64,000 nt of DNA from Thiocystis violascens DSM 198 (GCF_000227745.2 NC_018012.1:310001-374000); one strand, 5' to 3'. Positions 36,849-46,353 are shown, counted from the first letter of the stretch. Translations and numbers: made by a program. Notes: generated by a model from the letters alone, not told the origin.

Positions 36849-37237
36849 AGATCCCCATCCTGCGGCTGGAGCGCATTCTGCTGGTGTCGATCCAAGAGGA
36901 TCTCACGGATAACGACGCCATGGATTTTCAGTCCGATCTGGTCGAGCGGGTCGCCGAGATCGAGGCGCTGGGGGTCGCCATCGACATCACCGCGCTGGAC
37001 GTGGTGGATTCCTACATGGCACGGGTGATCAACGACACCGCCAGCATGGTGCGGCTGCTGGGGGCCGAGGCGGTGATCTGCGGGGTGCAGCCCTTCGTCG
37101 CCCTGACCCTGATCGAAATGGGCCGCGACCTGCTCGGGGCGGACTGCGCCTTCAATCTCGGGCAGGGGCTGGAGATTCTCAAAACCCGCATCGCCACCCG
37201 TGGCGATACCCGTTTTGCCGGGGACGAGGATGTCTGA
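36845..37237 (+). CDS. rsbS: RsbS-type stressosome STAS protein
   Basis: 130 residues, a single STAS domain. VVDSYMARVINDTASMV contains the Ser phosphorylated by RsbT in RsbS; IDITALDVVDSYMAR is close to the family consensus. It forms the stressosome core with RsbR and sequesters RsbT until phosphorylated. Overlaps rsbR (ATGA) and rsbT (8 bp), so the stoichiometry is probably set by translational coupling. Confidence 0.93.
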   Translation: MKIPILRLERILLVSIQEDLTDNDAMDFQSDLVERVAEIEALGVAIDITALDVVDSYMARVINDTASMVRLLGAEAVICGVQPFVALTLIEMGRDLLGADCAFNLGQGLEILKTRIATRGDTRFAGDEDV

Positions 37238-37640
37238 GCGACTGGCGACCCACCGTATTCCGGTTTGCGTTGCCGCCGACATCGTGACGGCCCGCCGCGC
37301 CGCCCGCGAGCTGTGCGAGCGTCTGGGCTTTGGCAAGGCCGATCAAACCCGCCTGGCGACGGCGGTGTCCGAACTCACCCGCAATGTCATCCAATATGCC
37401 GGCCACGGCATCTGCATCATCGAGGATCGCTCCACTGGAACGCAGCGCTGTATCTGGGTCAGGGTGGAGGATCAGGGGCCGGGTATCCCGAATCTGGAAC
37501 GCGCCTTGACCGACGGCTACAGTACCAGCGGCGGACTGGGCGCGGGACTGCCGGGAACGCGCCGCCTGGTCGATCAGTTTCAGATCGAATCGGCCGCGGG
37601 CGGGACGTGCGTCACCATTGCGCTGGCGAAACCTTTATGA
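37230..37640 (+). CDS. rsbT: RsbT-type serine/threonine kinase (copy 1)
   Basis: 136 residues, a GHKL-fold kinase. N box ELTRNVIQYA, G1 box DQGPGI and G2-like GYSTSGGLGAGLPGTRRL are conserved; RIPVCVAADIVTARRAAREL at the N-terminus is typical of RsbT. It would phosphorylate RsbR/RsbS and, when released, activate a downstream partner (classically RsbU). The start overlaps rsbS by 8 bp and the end overlaps the second copy (ATGA). Confidence 0.93.
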   Translation: MSERLATHRIPVCVAADIVTARRAARELCERLGFGKADQTRLATAVSELTRNVIQYAGHGICIIEDRSTGTQRCIWVRVEDQGPGIPNLERALTDGYSTSGGLGAGLPGTRRLVDQFQIESAAGGTCVTIALAKPL

Positions 37641-38110
37641 GCTGGACGCCGGCAGTCGCGCCGAGACAGCCATCCATGGATGCGCCGACAGGGTTGACCG
37701 ACCGTCGCGTTTGCGTTTCGGTCGGTGCCGAGCCGGACATCATGGCCGCCTGCCGTCAGGCGCGGCAACTGGCCGAAGCCTTGGGCTTCTCGCGCACCGC
37801 GGCCTATCACATCGCGACGGCGGCCTCTGAACTGGCGGCGAATCTGTTGTGCCATGCCGGTGGCGGACTGCTTCAGGTACGGTCGTTAACCGACCCTTGC
37901 GGGCTGGATGATAACGTTCTTGGATTGGAACTGCTGGCGCGGGATCAGGGGCCAGGGATCGCCGATCTGACCCTTGCGCTGACCGAGGGCTACAGTACCG
38001 GCAAGGGTTTGGGTTGCGGCTTGCCCGGCGTCAAGCGGCTGATGGACGATTTTGCGATCGAGTCCGCACCCGGTCGCGGAACCTGCGTCAAGGCGGTCAA
38101 ATGGCGTTAA
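37637..38110 (+). CDS. RsbT-like kinase (copy 2)
   Basis: 157 residues. RRVCVSVGAEPDIMAACRQARQL, N box ELAANLLCHA, and DQGPGIADLTLALTEGYSTGKGLG mark the same fold as the preceding gene, with an extra N-terminal segment of about 25 residues. N-box Asn is present, and the G1 DQGPG motif is intact, so ATP binding is likely. A second RsbT-like copy directly beside the first is unusual; it may release different partners or phosphorylate a different STAS protein. Overlaps rsbT (ATGA) and rsbX (10 bp). Confidence 0.85.
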   Translation: MSWTPAVAPRQPSMDAPTGLTDRRVCVSVGAEPDIMAACRQARQLAEALGFSRTAAYHIATAASELAANLLCHAGGGLLQVRSLTDPCGLDDNVLGLELLARDQGPGIADLTLALTEGYSTGKGLGCGLPGVKRLMDDFAIESAPGRGTCVKAVKWR

Positions 38111-38718
38111 CCGCGCCTGATTCCTGTGGCGCCCATGTCGGCGGGCGGCTCGGTCAGGCGCTGCGGGCGCTGCGCGATGGCGAGCCGTGCGGCGATCAAC
38201 TGGGCTGCTGGATCACGTCCGGCGGTTTGCGGCTGGCATTGGCCGATGGTCTGGGACATGGGCGCGAGGCTCACGCCGCCGCGGCGACCGCGATGCACCA
38301 GCTTGCCGCCGAATGCACCGAACCCGCATTGGATGTGGTCTTCGCCCGCTGTGATCAACGGCTGCTGAACACCCGTGGGGTGGCGCTGGCGGTGGTGGAT
38401 ATTTGCGGCGATGACGCAAGCATCCAGCATGCCGCCGTGGGAAACGTCCGTACGCTTCTGGTCCAGGACGACCGGGTCAAACGACTCGGCGGGGCGCGTG
38501 GCATCGTCGGCGCCGGTTTCAGCAGTTTGCGGACCGAACGTCTGACGATCAATCCCGGCGACTGGCTGATTATCTTCTCCGACGGCATCCGCGAAAATGC
38601 GGGCATCGTCGATTGTCTGGTCGATGCACAGCCTTCCGACCAGTTCGCCGAAGGGCTGCTCGCGCGCTGGGCCGATGAACGCGACGACGCCAGTCTGCTG
38701 CTCTATCGTCACCGTTGA
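38101..38718 (+). CDS. rsbX: RsbX/SpoIIE-type PP2C phosphatase
   Basis: 205 residues, single PP2C-like domain. LALADGLGHGREAHAAA matches the D-G-x-G-H-G metal site of this family, VGNVRT and FSDGIREN the later Gly-Asn and D-G metal sites. It should dephosphorylate RsbS/RsbR to reset the stressosome. The start overlaps the second RsbT-like gene by 10 bp. Confidence 0.92.
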   Translation: MALTAPDSCGAHVGGRLGQALRALRDGEPCGDQLGCWITSGGLRLALADGLGHGREAHAAAATAMHQLAAECTEPALDVVFARCDQRLLNTRGVALAVVDICGDDASIQHAAVGNVRTLLVQDDRVKRLGGARGIVGAGFSSLRTERLTINPGDWLIIFSDGIRENAGIVDCLVDAQPSDQFAEGLLARWADERDDASLLLYRHR

Positions 38719-38726
38719 CCGCCACC

Positions 38727-39791
38727 ATGCCAGCGATCGCAATCGCTCAACGCTATGCCGAGTTACTGCAGCGCGCCGTCTTTGCCGAGGATCCGCTGGC
38801 GACCGAGTCCGCGCTGACCGAAGCCGCCGATCTGGGGCGCGAACTGGTGGCGCTGGATATTCCGCTGGAAGAGGTTGGCGAGATGCACCACGAGGCGCTC
38901 GTGCATCTGGCAAGCGCTCATCCCGAGCTGCCGCTGAGTCATGTCGCCGGGCGTATCACGGTCCCGCTGATGGAAGCCTACATGGCGTATAGCCTGGCCT
39001 TTCGCGTCCAACTGGAGCGCCGCGCCGAGACCATCGTCAACGCCCGGCTCGAACAATCGCGGCGGTTGGAAGCGATCGGCACGCTGGCGGCGGGTATCGC
39101 GCACGATTTCAACAACCTCCTGGGAGCGATCATCGGTTTCAGCGAATTGCTCGGCGATGAGGTGCCGGCCGACTCGGCGGGCGGACGGTCGCTGCAATTC
39201 ATCCAGCAGGCCAGTTTTCGCGCCCGCGATCTGATCGCCCGACTGTTGACCTTCGCCCGGAATATGGCCGACACCCCGATCGCGGTCGAGGTTGTCGCGC
39301 TGACCCGCGAAACCCTGGCTCTGCTCCGCGCGTCGCTGCCGGCAGGCATTCGCTTACGCTTCATGCCCGCCGTCGCCGACGCCTGGGTGCTGGCCGAGCC
39401 GAGCCAGATCCAACAGATCGTGATGAATCTCTGCATCAACGCCGCCGATGCCATCGGGCAGCGTCAGGGCACCATTGATATCGGTCTGGCACTGGTGCCG
39501 GAACCAGACGGGCGGGCGCTGGTGCGGCTGACCGTGCAGGACGATGGCGAAGGAATGCCGCCAGATGTGTGCCAACGCGTCTTCGATCCCTTCTTTACGA
39601 CCAAGGCGCCGGGCAAGGGCAGCGGACTTGGGTTGTCGGTGATTCATGGTCTCGTGGGTCAACTGGGAGGTATGATCGAGATCGTCAGCAGCCCCGGCAC
39701 CGGCAGTCGCTTTACGATCGACCTGCCGCAACTCGTTCCGGACGAACAGCCTAACTCTGATCGCTCATCCAGTGAGCGGGAGACCGAATGA
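38727..39791 (+). CDS. Histidine kinase with RsbU-like N-terminal domain
   Basis: 354 residues from ATG 38727; a TTG at 38715 overlapping rsbX is possible. Residues about 8-95 resemble the RsbU N-terminal domain that binds RsbT ([23 protein letters not shown]). HisKA with phospho-His about residue 126 in [11 protein letters not shown] follows, then HATPase with N box [16 protein letters not shown] and [13 protein letters not shown]. No membrane helix. An RsbT released from the stressosome could bind the N-domain and control kinase activity, replacing RsbU's phosphatase output with phosphotransfer. Overlaps the response-regulator gene (ATGA). Confidence 0.9.
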   Translation: MPAIAIAQRYAELLQRAVFAEDPLATESALTEAADLGRELVALDIPLEEVGEMHHEALVHLASAHPELPLSHVAGRITVPLMEAYMAYSLAFRVQLERRAETIVNARLEQSRRLEAIGTLAAGIAHDFNNLLGAIIGFSELLGDEVPADSAGGRSLQFIQQASFRARDLIARLLTFARNMADTPIAVEVVALTRETLALLRASLPAGIRLRFMPAVADAWVLAEPSQIQQIVMNLCINAADAIGQRQGTIDIGLALVPEPDGRALVRLTVQDDGEGMPPDVCQRVFDPFFTTKAPGKGSGLGLSVIHGLVGQLGGMIEIVSSPGTGSRFTIDLPQLVPDEQPNSDRSSSERETE

Positions 39792-40156
39792 TCAACGTTC
39801 TAATCGTCGATGACGACGAACTCTTTCGCGCCATGTTGGAGGAAATGGTGCGACGCGAGGGCTACCAGGTGCGCGCCGTCACCAACGGTAACGAGGCGCT
39901 CCTCGCCATCGCGCGGCAACCGCCCGACCTCATCATTACGGATATCCTGATGCCTGAAAAGGACGGGATCGAGCTGATCGCGGAGTTGGCGCAACGCGAC
40001 AGCCGCATTCCGATCATCGCGGTGTCAGGCGGACGGCGTGCCATCAGTCTGGAGTTCAATCTCGAATCGGCCGCGCTGATGGGGGTGCGGGCGACGCTAC
40101 CCAAGCCCTTTACCCGCGATGCCTTGCGCCGGGCGATTGCCGAGGCGCTGCAGTAA
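39788..40156 (+). CDS. Response regulator (receiver only) of stressosome kinase
   Basis: 122 residues, receiver domain: LIVDDDELFRAML, IITDILMPEKDG (phospho-Asp) and LPKPFTRDAL. The switch position is AVSGG. No DNA-binding or GGDEF output domain is attached, so its target is another protein. Overlaps the kinase gene (ATGA), its probable phosphodonor. Confidence 0.93.
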   Translation: MINVLIVDDDELFRAMLEEMVRREGYQVRAVTNGNEALLAIARQPPDLIITDILMPEKDGIELIAELAQRDSRIPIIAVSGGRRAISLEFNLESAALMGVRATLPKPFTRDALRRAIAEALQ

Positions 40157-40222
40157 GCGGTTGTCAGCCGGCCGCGACGATCGCCGGGAACGTTTCAGAT
40201 CAAGCAGACGGCCGCGAACTCA

Positions 40223-41005
40223 ATGACCGCCAAACCGACCATTATCGTGATCGCGAACCGCAAGGGCGGGACCGGCAAGACCACCACGGCCGTCAATCTC
40301 GCGGCCGAGTTTGCCGCCAGCGGCGAGCGCACCCTGCTGATCGATCTCGATACGCAGGGGCATTGCGCACTCGGCCTCGGGCTGAAGATTGGCAACGGTC
40401 AGCCAACCGCGCACAGCCTGTTCGGCGCGCCGGATGCGGCAGTTGGGGTGGCGCTCGCCGATGCCATTGTGCAAACCGGGTGGGAACGGCTCGATGTCGT
40501 TCCCGGCGACCCGGATTTTCGCCACGACACCGCATCGAACGAGGATCGGATTTTGGTTCGTGCACTCTCCGACCCGGTGATCGTCGCGGGATATGACCGG
40601 ATTCTGATCGACTCGCCACCCTCGCTCGACCGCTTGCTGCTCAACGCGCTGGCGGCCGCGCATTGGGCGCTGATTCCCTTCGTGCCGCATCCGTTGTCCA
40701 GCGAGGGCGTGCGCCAACTGGCGCGGGTCTTCTTTCGGGTTGCCATGAGCAGCAATGCCGACCTGCGTCTGCTCGGGTTGCTACCGGTGATGCTCGACTC
40801 GCGTATCGTGCAGCATCGTCGGGTGCGCGAGCAGGTGATCGGTCAATTCGGCCAGGCGCGTCTGCTCGGCGGCATCCGCAACGACATCAAGCTCGCCGAG
40901 GCCTTCGCCGTCGGTCGCCCCATCCGCGACTATGCCCCGCGCAGTCGCGGCAATCAGGACTACCGAACGGCGTTTTCAAATCTGCACGCCCGTCTGCTCG
41001 GGTGA
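40223..41005 (+). CDS. ParA-family partition/positioning ATPase
   Basis: 260 residues. Deviant Walker A KGGTGKTTT near residues 13-21, LLIDLDTQGHC and YDRILIDSPPSLDRLL (switch II/Walker B) and the later RLLG end are typical of ParA/MinD-like ATPases. No ParB gene is adjacent, and the gene sits at the end of the stressosome block. ParA-like ATPases such as ParC/PpfA place chemosensory arrays at the poles, so this one may position cluster II or the stressosome. That role is inference from position. It is convergent with the next receptor. Confidence 0.88.
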   Translation: MTAKPTIIVIANRKGGTGKTTTAVNLAAEFAASGERTLLIDLDTQGHCALGLGLKIGNGQPTAHSLFGAPDAAVGVALADAIVQTGWERLDVVPGDPDFRHDTASNEDRILVRALSDPVIVAGYDRILIDSPPSLDRLLLNALAAAHWALIPFVPHPLSSEGVRQLARVFFRVAMSSNADLRLLGLLPVMLDSRIVQHRRVREQVIGQFGQARLLGGIRNDIKLAEAFAVGRPIRDYAPRSRGNQDYRTAFSNLHARLLG

Positions 41006-41070
41006 CGATGCCTCGCCATCCCGCGACAGCGAGGAGACGGCCGCGGTGACGGATGTCTCCGGAACATTGA

Positions 41071-42687
41071 CTAGACCCTGAAATGCCCCACCAACTCCTG
41101 GAGTTCAGCCGCCAGTCGCGCGAGTTGCTCCGAGGCGTCGGTGGTCTGGCGCGCCCCCTGCGCATTCCCCTCGGCGGCGTCGGAGATGCTGGTGACGTTG
41201 CGGTTCATCTCCTCGGCCACCGCGCTCTGTTCCTCGGCGGCACTGGCCACCTGCGTATTGACATCGTTGATGGTGGTCACCGCCGCCGTGATGTCATCCA
41301 GCGAATGCTCCGCCTTGATGGCGCTCGCGCGACTGGATTCGGCATACTGCTGACTCTCCTCCATCACGTCGACCGCGCGGCGGCTGGCGTTCTGGAGCCG
41401 CTCGATCATCGCCTGGATCTCCTGGGTGGAGGTCTGGGTGCGGTTGGCCAGCGAGCGCACCTCGTCGGCGACCACCGCGAAGCCGCGACCCGCCTCGCCG
41501 GCGCGCGCGGCCTCGATGGCGGCGTTGAGTGCCAGGAGATTGGTCTGCTCGGCGATCCCCCGGATCACGTCCAGCACCTTGCCGATTTCCTGGCTGTCCT
41601 TGCCCAGCTCGCGAATCACGTCGGCCGCCTTCTGGACCTCTTGAGCGAGCTGCTCGATCCGTGCCATGGTGCCGGACACCACGGTTTTACCGGCCATGGC
41701 CGCCGTGTTGGCGACATTCGTGGCATCCGCGCCGTGCTGGGCGCTGTGGGCGACCTCTTGGGCGGTGGCGCTCATCTCGTGCATGGCCGAGGCGAGTTGG
41801 TCGACCTCGTTGCGCTGGCGGGCGACGCCGGCGTTGGTCCGCTCGGTGACGTCCGCCAGATCCCCCGCCGCTTGCGCGAGCTGGGCGGTGGACTCTAGGA
41901 TCCGTCGGATCAGATCGCGGAAGTTGTCCATCATGGCATTGAAGGCGGTGGAGGCGCGGCCGATCTCGTCGCGGCCCGCGATCGGCAGGCGGTGCGTCAG
42001 ATCGCCGTCGCCATGGGCGATGCCGTCCAGGCCAAGCGTCATCTGTTGCATGGGGCGGGTGACGAAGCGCGAGGTGAAAAAGTAGAGAAACAGCAGAACC
42101 GGGATGCTCAGGATCGCTGCCAGACCAAAAATTTTCAGTCCGAACAGACGGACATTGGCGTTGACGTCGTCCAGGCTGATCTCCATGCTCACCGCCCCCA
42201 GCACCCCGTCGACCGGGGCGAGTGCGTGACAGGAGGTACAGTCCTTGCCCAGATACTCCTTGCGGGCAAAGGCCGGAGCGACCGCGCGCAGGATGGTGCC
42301 GTCATCGGAGAGACTCAGGTAGGCTTCGCCGGTCTCCAGCACGGCCCGTTCGATGTCGTCGCGCGGTTGTTCGCCGTCGGTGCCCGCGCCAAACTGTTTT
42401 TTGACGTTCTCGCCACGCAGCACGCGCAGATCCTTGACGTTTTGCAGCTCGACGATCTGACTGAGAAAATCGGCCCGCTTGTGGATGGTTCCGTGGAGCA
42501 TCAGGGTGGTCAGGCCGGCCAGGGTCATTTCGTGCAGCGTGCTGGTAAATGCTTCGGCCTGTTCAATCGCGGTCTGACGTTGTTCTTGTGAGGCCCAGAT
42601 GATGAGTCCGGTCCAAGCCGGCATCAGGATGAGCCACATTGCCCCGACCAAGCGCACCCAGATCGGCAGGTCATTGATACGTCGCAT
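41071..42687 (-). CDS. Methyl-accepting chemotaxis protein with periplasmic haem-c site
   Basis: 538 residues. TM1 about 11-31, a periplasmic domain of about 150 residues, TM2 about 183-205, HAMP, then the standard signalling hairpin with tip [22 protein letters not shown] and [14 protein letters not shown]. The periplasmic domain holds CTSCH at 150-154, a c-type haem attachment motif, in [10 protein letters not shown]. Haem-c receptors of this plan occur in Geobacter and Desulfovibrio and may sense redox state, oxygen or other gases. It stands alone, with no che gene adjacent on its strand, so it would need a CheA from elsewhere in the window. Confidence 0.93.
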   Translation of the reverse strand: MRRINDLPIWVRLVGAMWLILMPAWTGLIIWASQEQRQTAIEQAEAFTSTLHEMTLAGLTTLMLHGTIHKRADFLSQIVELQNVKDLRVLRGENVKKQFGAGTDGEQPRDDIERAVLETGEAYLSLSDDGTILRAVAPAFARKEYLGKDCTSCHALAPVDGVLGAVSMEISLDDVNANVRLFGLKIFGLAAILSIPVLLFLYFFTSRFVTRPMQQMTLGLDGIAHGDGDLTHRLPIAGRDEIGRASTAFNAMMDNFRDLIRRILESTAQLAQAAGDLADVTERTNAGVARQRNEVDQLASAMHEMSATAQEVAHSAQHGADATNVANTAAMAGKTVVSGTMARIEQLAQEVQKAADVIRELGKDSQEIGKVLDVIRGIAEQTNLLALNAAIEAARAGEAGRGFAVVADEVRSLANRTQTSTQEIQAMIERLQNASRRAVDVMEESQQYAESSRASAIKAEHSLDDITAAVTTINDVNTQVASAAEEQSAVAEEMNRNVTSISDAAEGNAQGARQTTDASEQLARLAAELQELVGHFRV

Positions 42688-42905
42688 ATCGATTCTCGCG
42701 TGTCGTCGCCATTGCGGTCAAAAGGAGCCGTTCCAGGCTCTCCAGGACATCCTGGCGTACCCTGTTGATGGTTGCTTGATGCATTGCGCCACCGGCGTCC
42801 AGCCTTGGAGCCACCGGATTTTGAGCCCAGCTAGTTTGAACTCATTTTAGAGGTCAGCCAAGGCTGCAAGGCGTCTGATTTCACCCGTCGATCATGGGCG
42901 GCAAT
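42688..42905 (-). other. Gap upstream of haem-c receptor
   Basis: 218 bp between the receptor start and the HD gene end, both minus strand. Likely contains the receptor promoter. A sigma-28 match is not convincing; no hairpin of note. Confidence 0.4.
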
Positions 42906-43502
42906 TTAGGGCGATTCCTCGAAGAGCAGGCGATTGTCCGCCCCGGTATCGCCGCGCATCCGGGCGTAGAGATCCTCGGCCTGCGACCAGTCAAGCTCGG
43001 CGAAACGCATCCGCGCTTCGGCGATTTTGTCGTGGAAGGCGGCTTCGGATTTTTCCGCGACCGCGGCCGCGTGGCGTCCGATTCCTTCCTCGCGGATGAA
43101 GAGACAGCCGTCCATCAGATCGGCGAGCTTGACGATGAACGCCAGCGCCGATCCCTGGAGCGCGGTTTTCAGCTCGGCGATTTCCGGGGCGATCTCCCGC
43201 TCGATGCGCGCGAGCGGATCGGCTTCGCCGGCGACCTCGGCGATGCGCCGTTTGAGCGGGGAGGGGAGGTCGCCCATGAGTAACTCGGGGGCGTCGTGGG
43301 TCAAGGCGTATTCGAGGACGCGCAGGCGCGTCTCGGCCGGGAGGCTGTCCCCCAGGATGCGCCGCATCAATTCGCGGGCGATCATGGCGACCAGATAATG
43401 ATGTTCGGCCAGGGTCTGGCTGCGCGCGCAGCGCACCGAATGCCAGCGTGTGACATGCCCGGAACGGGCAATATCCTGCATGTTGAGGCGCAAATCGTGC
43501 AT
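42906..43502 (-). CDS. HD-domain hydrolase, YfbR-like 5'-nucleotidase
   Basis: 198 residues from ATG 43502 (MHDLRLNMQDI); an upstream in-frame ATG at 43580 is less likely. HD metal-site residues: H in RWHSV, then LAEHHYLVAMIA with a His-His pair, ALTHDAPELLMGDLPSP with His-Asp, and a later Asp in KLADLMDG. The pattern matches YfbR-type deoxyribonucleoside 5'-monophosphatases rather than c-di-GMP phosphodiesterases (no GYP motif). A housekeeping nucleotide function is likely. It is divergent from the DamX-like gene. Confidence 0.85.
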   Translation of the reverse strand: MHDLRLNMQDIARSGHVTRWHSVRCARSQTLAEHHYLVAMIARELMRRILGDSLPAETRLRVLEYALTHDAPELLMGDLPSPLKRRIAEVAGEADPLARIEREIAPEIAELKTALQGSALAFIVKLADLMDGCLFIREEGIGRHAAAVAEKSEAAFHDKIAEARMRFAELDWSQAEDLYARMRGDTGADNRLLFEESP

Positions 43503-43595
43503 GGTATCGACTCTGAGCGAAGGTGCCGCGGCACGGGCGTATGGCTTGATGAGCCTGGTCGCGGAGTGTAGCATCAGCATCCCAATTCGTCCGAG

Positions 43596-45455
43596 ATGAT
43601 TGAATCTAAAACCGAAATTATGCCTTTCCCTCCTGATTGCCTGGCTCGACTCAAGCTGCGTCAGCCGCCATTCGATGCGGTTCCCAGCGAGGAGTTTCTC
43701 TATAGCGATCCGCTGCTGGAGAGTCTGATCGAAGCGGCGGCCAGGGCCTTGATCGCGCCAGGGGCCATCGTCACGTTGGCGGGGGCGAACGGTTCAGGAC
43801 GCAGTATTCAACTCATGCGACTGCTCGGCGCTCTGGGGGATAACTTTGAATTCATTGCCTTCCGGGGACGCGCCGGCATCCCCTTCGCGGCGGTCGACGC
43901 CACCATCCGCGGTCATCTGCGCGCCATCGGTGTGGATCATCCCGCCCGCTCGGTGAAGGACTTGCTGGCGGAACGCAGTCGCGCCGGGGTGGCGCTGGTG
44001 CTGGCCATTGACGATGCGCATCTGATTGGGATGGAGATCGTCGAGCGGTTGCTGCGGATACGCTCCGAGATTCTCGAACTGAATGGACGGGGTCTGCGTC
44101 TGATTCTGGTCGGCGACCCCTCCCTCAATCGCGGGCGTCTGCCGCTGGGCGATCCGGCGGACGAGAATCAGGTCGTGCGTCTGAATTTGCGTCCGCTCAA
44201 TCTCGAACAGGCTGGTGCCTATCTGCGTCATCGGTTGCGGGTGGCGGGCATCGAGGATCCGGAGAGCTTTCTGACCTCCGGCGATATCGCGGTTCTGCAA
44301 ACCAGCAGCAAAGGCCTCCCCGCGCGCCTGAACGCCAATGCGAATGCCTGGCTGGCCCGCCGCTGCCGTAGCGTCAATGGCTTTAAACAGGCGATCGCCG
44401 GCAAGATCGGTCATCTGGCCAGCCCGTCCGGCGTCGCTGCGGCCCGTGTCGAGCCGGGCGTCGCGCGGGCTGCGAACGACGCGCGCCCAGGCCAGTCCGA
44501 GCCGGCCTCGATGAATCCAGAGGGAATCCTGGATCTGTATGGAGAAGACGAGTTCTTGACGCCAATGGATCCGGAACTGTCCAGGTTTCTCGTTCATGAA
44601 GATACGCGGGAGGAGACCTCCGACTTCGAACAGGTGCTCCGGCAGATTCGCAACCATACGCGGCTTGCCAACTCCCCACCGACGCAGGAGCGCCAGACGA
44701 CCGAGGAACGCGAACCGGGTGCTTCGGGGGTGAAGGCCGCGGTGCCGTACTGGAGCCAGCGCTGGTTTCTCCCCGCCATCCTCGGCATCGTGGTCGTGTC
44801 GATTCTGGTTCCCGTCGTCTTGCAACTCGAGGATTCCTCGCTCAGGCTCCCCATCGAGACGCTGGAGCAAACAGGTTCCGTGGAGGCGGTCGGGCGGGTT
44901 CCCGAAGCGGTTTCCGGCTCCGCCGTCGATGCGGATCAGGCCCGGCTGAGGGCTCCTGCGGCTGACGCCCCGACGATGGCGCCGGTGGCGGCCGTCAATG
45001 CGCCCGTGGCCGAGTCCGCCGCGGGAGAGGTTGTGACGCCGAACCCGGTTCCGGCGACGCCGCCGGTCGACGCGCGTCCGGACCTTCAGCGACCGCCGGA
45101 TCGGACGCCCGCCTCCGAGCCTGAGCCGACCCCGCTGTTCCAACCGGCGCCGTTGCCGGCGTCGCGGTCGTCCGATCCCGAAGCCGATCAGGAGTGGCTC
45201 CAGCGCCAGGATCGCGGCCGTTTCACCATCCAATTGGTTGCGGCCCGCAGTCTGGCGGTCGCGCAGGCGTTTATCGCTCCGCATGATCTGGAAGGCATTC
45301 ATTTCATCCAGACGCGCTCCTTTGCGATCGCGCTAGCCGGCAGTTATCCGAATCGGGCCGAGGCGGAAAATGCCTTGCCCGAGTTACCCGCCGGTGTGCG
45401 CGCGAATGGCCCCTGGATTCGGACCATCGGTTCCGTGCTGGATTCGCAGCGTTGA
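43596..45455 (+). CDS. DamX-like AAA ATPase with SPOR domain
   Basis: 619 residues. N-terminal AAA-type domain (about 10-260): Walker A-like GANGSGRS has Arg where Lys is usual; LVLAIDDAHL is Walker B. A TM helix about 390-412 (FLPAILGIVVVSILVPVVL) and a Pro/Ala-rich periplasmic linker lead to a C-terminal SPOR domain (about 540-615, RFTIQLVAARSLAVAQAFI). DamX-type proteins bind peptidoglycan at division sites. Its gene lies next to the HD gene, not next to aroK/aroB, so the usual damX neighbourhood is absent. ExeA-like secretion function is the alternative. Confidence 0.85.
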   Translation: MIESKTEIMPFPPDCLARLKLRQPPFDAVPSEEFLYSDPLLESLIEAAARALIAPGAIVTLAGANGSGRSIQLMRLLGALGDNFEFIAFRGRAGIPFAAVDATIRGHLRAIGVDHPARSVKDLLAERSRAGVALVLAIDDAHLIGMEIVERLLRIRSEILELNGRGLRLILVGDPSLNRGRLPLGDPADENQVVRLNLRPLNLEQAGAYLRHRLRVAGIEDPESFLTSGDIAVLQTSSKGLPARLNANANAWLARRCRSVNGFKQAIAGKIGHLASPSGVAAARVEPGVARAANDARPGQSEPASMNPEGILDLYGEDEFLTPMDPELSRFLVHEDTREETSDFEQVLRQIRNHTRLANSPPTQERQTTEEREPGASGVKAAVPYWSQRWFLPAILGIVVVSILVPVVLQLEDSSLRLPIETLEQTGSVEAVGRVPEAVSGSAVDADQARLRAPAADAPTMAPVAAVNAPVAESAAGEVVTPNPVPATPPVDARPDLQRPPDRTPASEPEPTPLFQPAPLPASRSSDPEADQEWLQRQDRGRFTIQLVAARSLAVAQAFIAPHDLEGIHFIQTRSFAIALAGSYPNRAEAENALPELPAGVRANGPWIRTIGSVLDSQR

Positions 45456-45568
45456 CGGCGTTGGCGGCGTTGACTCTCAGATGTTTTGTGTCGCCATCGC
45501 GGACGCATTGGCAGTCTGAAAACGGTTGACGGGCTACACTTGGAGTGGGGCAACGCGAGGCTTGGCTC

Positions 45569-46309
45569 ATGGAGATCCACTCCGCCATCAATTCGATTCC
45601 TTTCGGCATGCCGCGTCCGGCTGGCCCGACGCCAACGGTGGCGGCCGAGCGCACTGCCGATCTCAAGGACGATGAGCTCGCTGCCAGCGAGGTGTCCACC
45701 GCGAAGGAGGATTCGCGTCAGCGTCCGGAAGCGATCGACTCCGCGCCGGAGCTCACGACGGACGAGCTGGAGGAACTGCAACTCCTGAAACAACGGGATA
45801 CGGAAGTCCGCGCTCATGAGCAGGCGCATGTCGCCGCGGGCGGTCGCTATGTGACCAGTTCCGCCAGCTACGATTATCAGACCGGCCCCGATGGACAGCG
45901 TTATGCCATCGGCGGCGAGGTGGGAATCGACACCTCAAGCGTGTCGGGAGATCCCGCGGCCACCCTCGAAAAAGCGCGCGCGGTGCGCCGCGCAGCCCTT
46001 GCTCCGGCCGAGCCTTCCTCGCAGGATCTGCGGGTTGCGGCCTCGGCGACGACCATGGAAACCAACGCGCTACACGAACTGCACGAACTGATGCAGCTGC
46101 AACGCGAGCAGTCGGTCGAGCGGCCGGGAACCGGCGAGGAAACATCGAACAGCGAGGAGGCGAACGCTGGCACCCAGGTTGACAGGAGTCAGGTCGGCCG
46201 AGATCAAACCGGGCAGCCGGACGGTTCGGGTGCCCGTGAACGTCTCGAACAGAGGATCGCAGGTTTTTTCGCCGACCCGCCGACAGCAATTCTCAGTCAG
46301 TTTGCTTGA
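45569..46309 (+). CDS. SprA-related putative zinc metalloprotease
   Basis: 246 residues from ATG 45569. After an acidic N-terminal region (about 1-75), RAHEQAHVAAGG gives a zinc-binding HExxH at 83-87, and VTSSASYDYQTGPDGQRYAIGGEVGID matches the SprA-related catalytic domain. The C-terminal 70 residues are low-complexity and Glu/Ser-rich. No signal peptide is visible. A metalloprotease role is inferred from the motif; substrates unknown. Confidence 0.8.
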   Translation: MEIHSAINSIPFGMPRPAGPTPTVAAERTADLKDDELAASEVSTAKEDSRQRPEAIDSAPELTTDELEELQLLKQRDTEVRAHEQAHVAAGGRYVTSSASYDYQTGPDGQRYAIGGEVGIDTSSVSGDPAATLEKARAVRRAALAPAEPSSQDLRVAASATTMETNALHELHELMQLQREQSVERPGTGEETSNSEEANAGTQVDRSQVGRDQTGQPDGSGARERLEQRIAGFFADPPTAILSQFA

Positions 46310-46353
46310 GACAATCCCGAAATCCCGAAATCGGATCAGGCAAAACCTCATGT

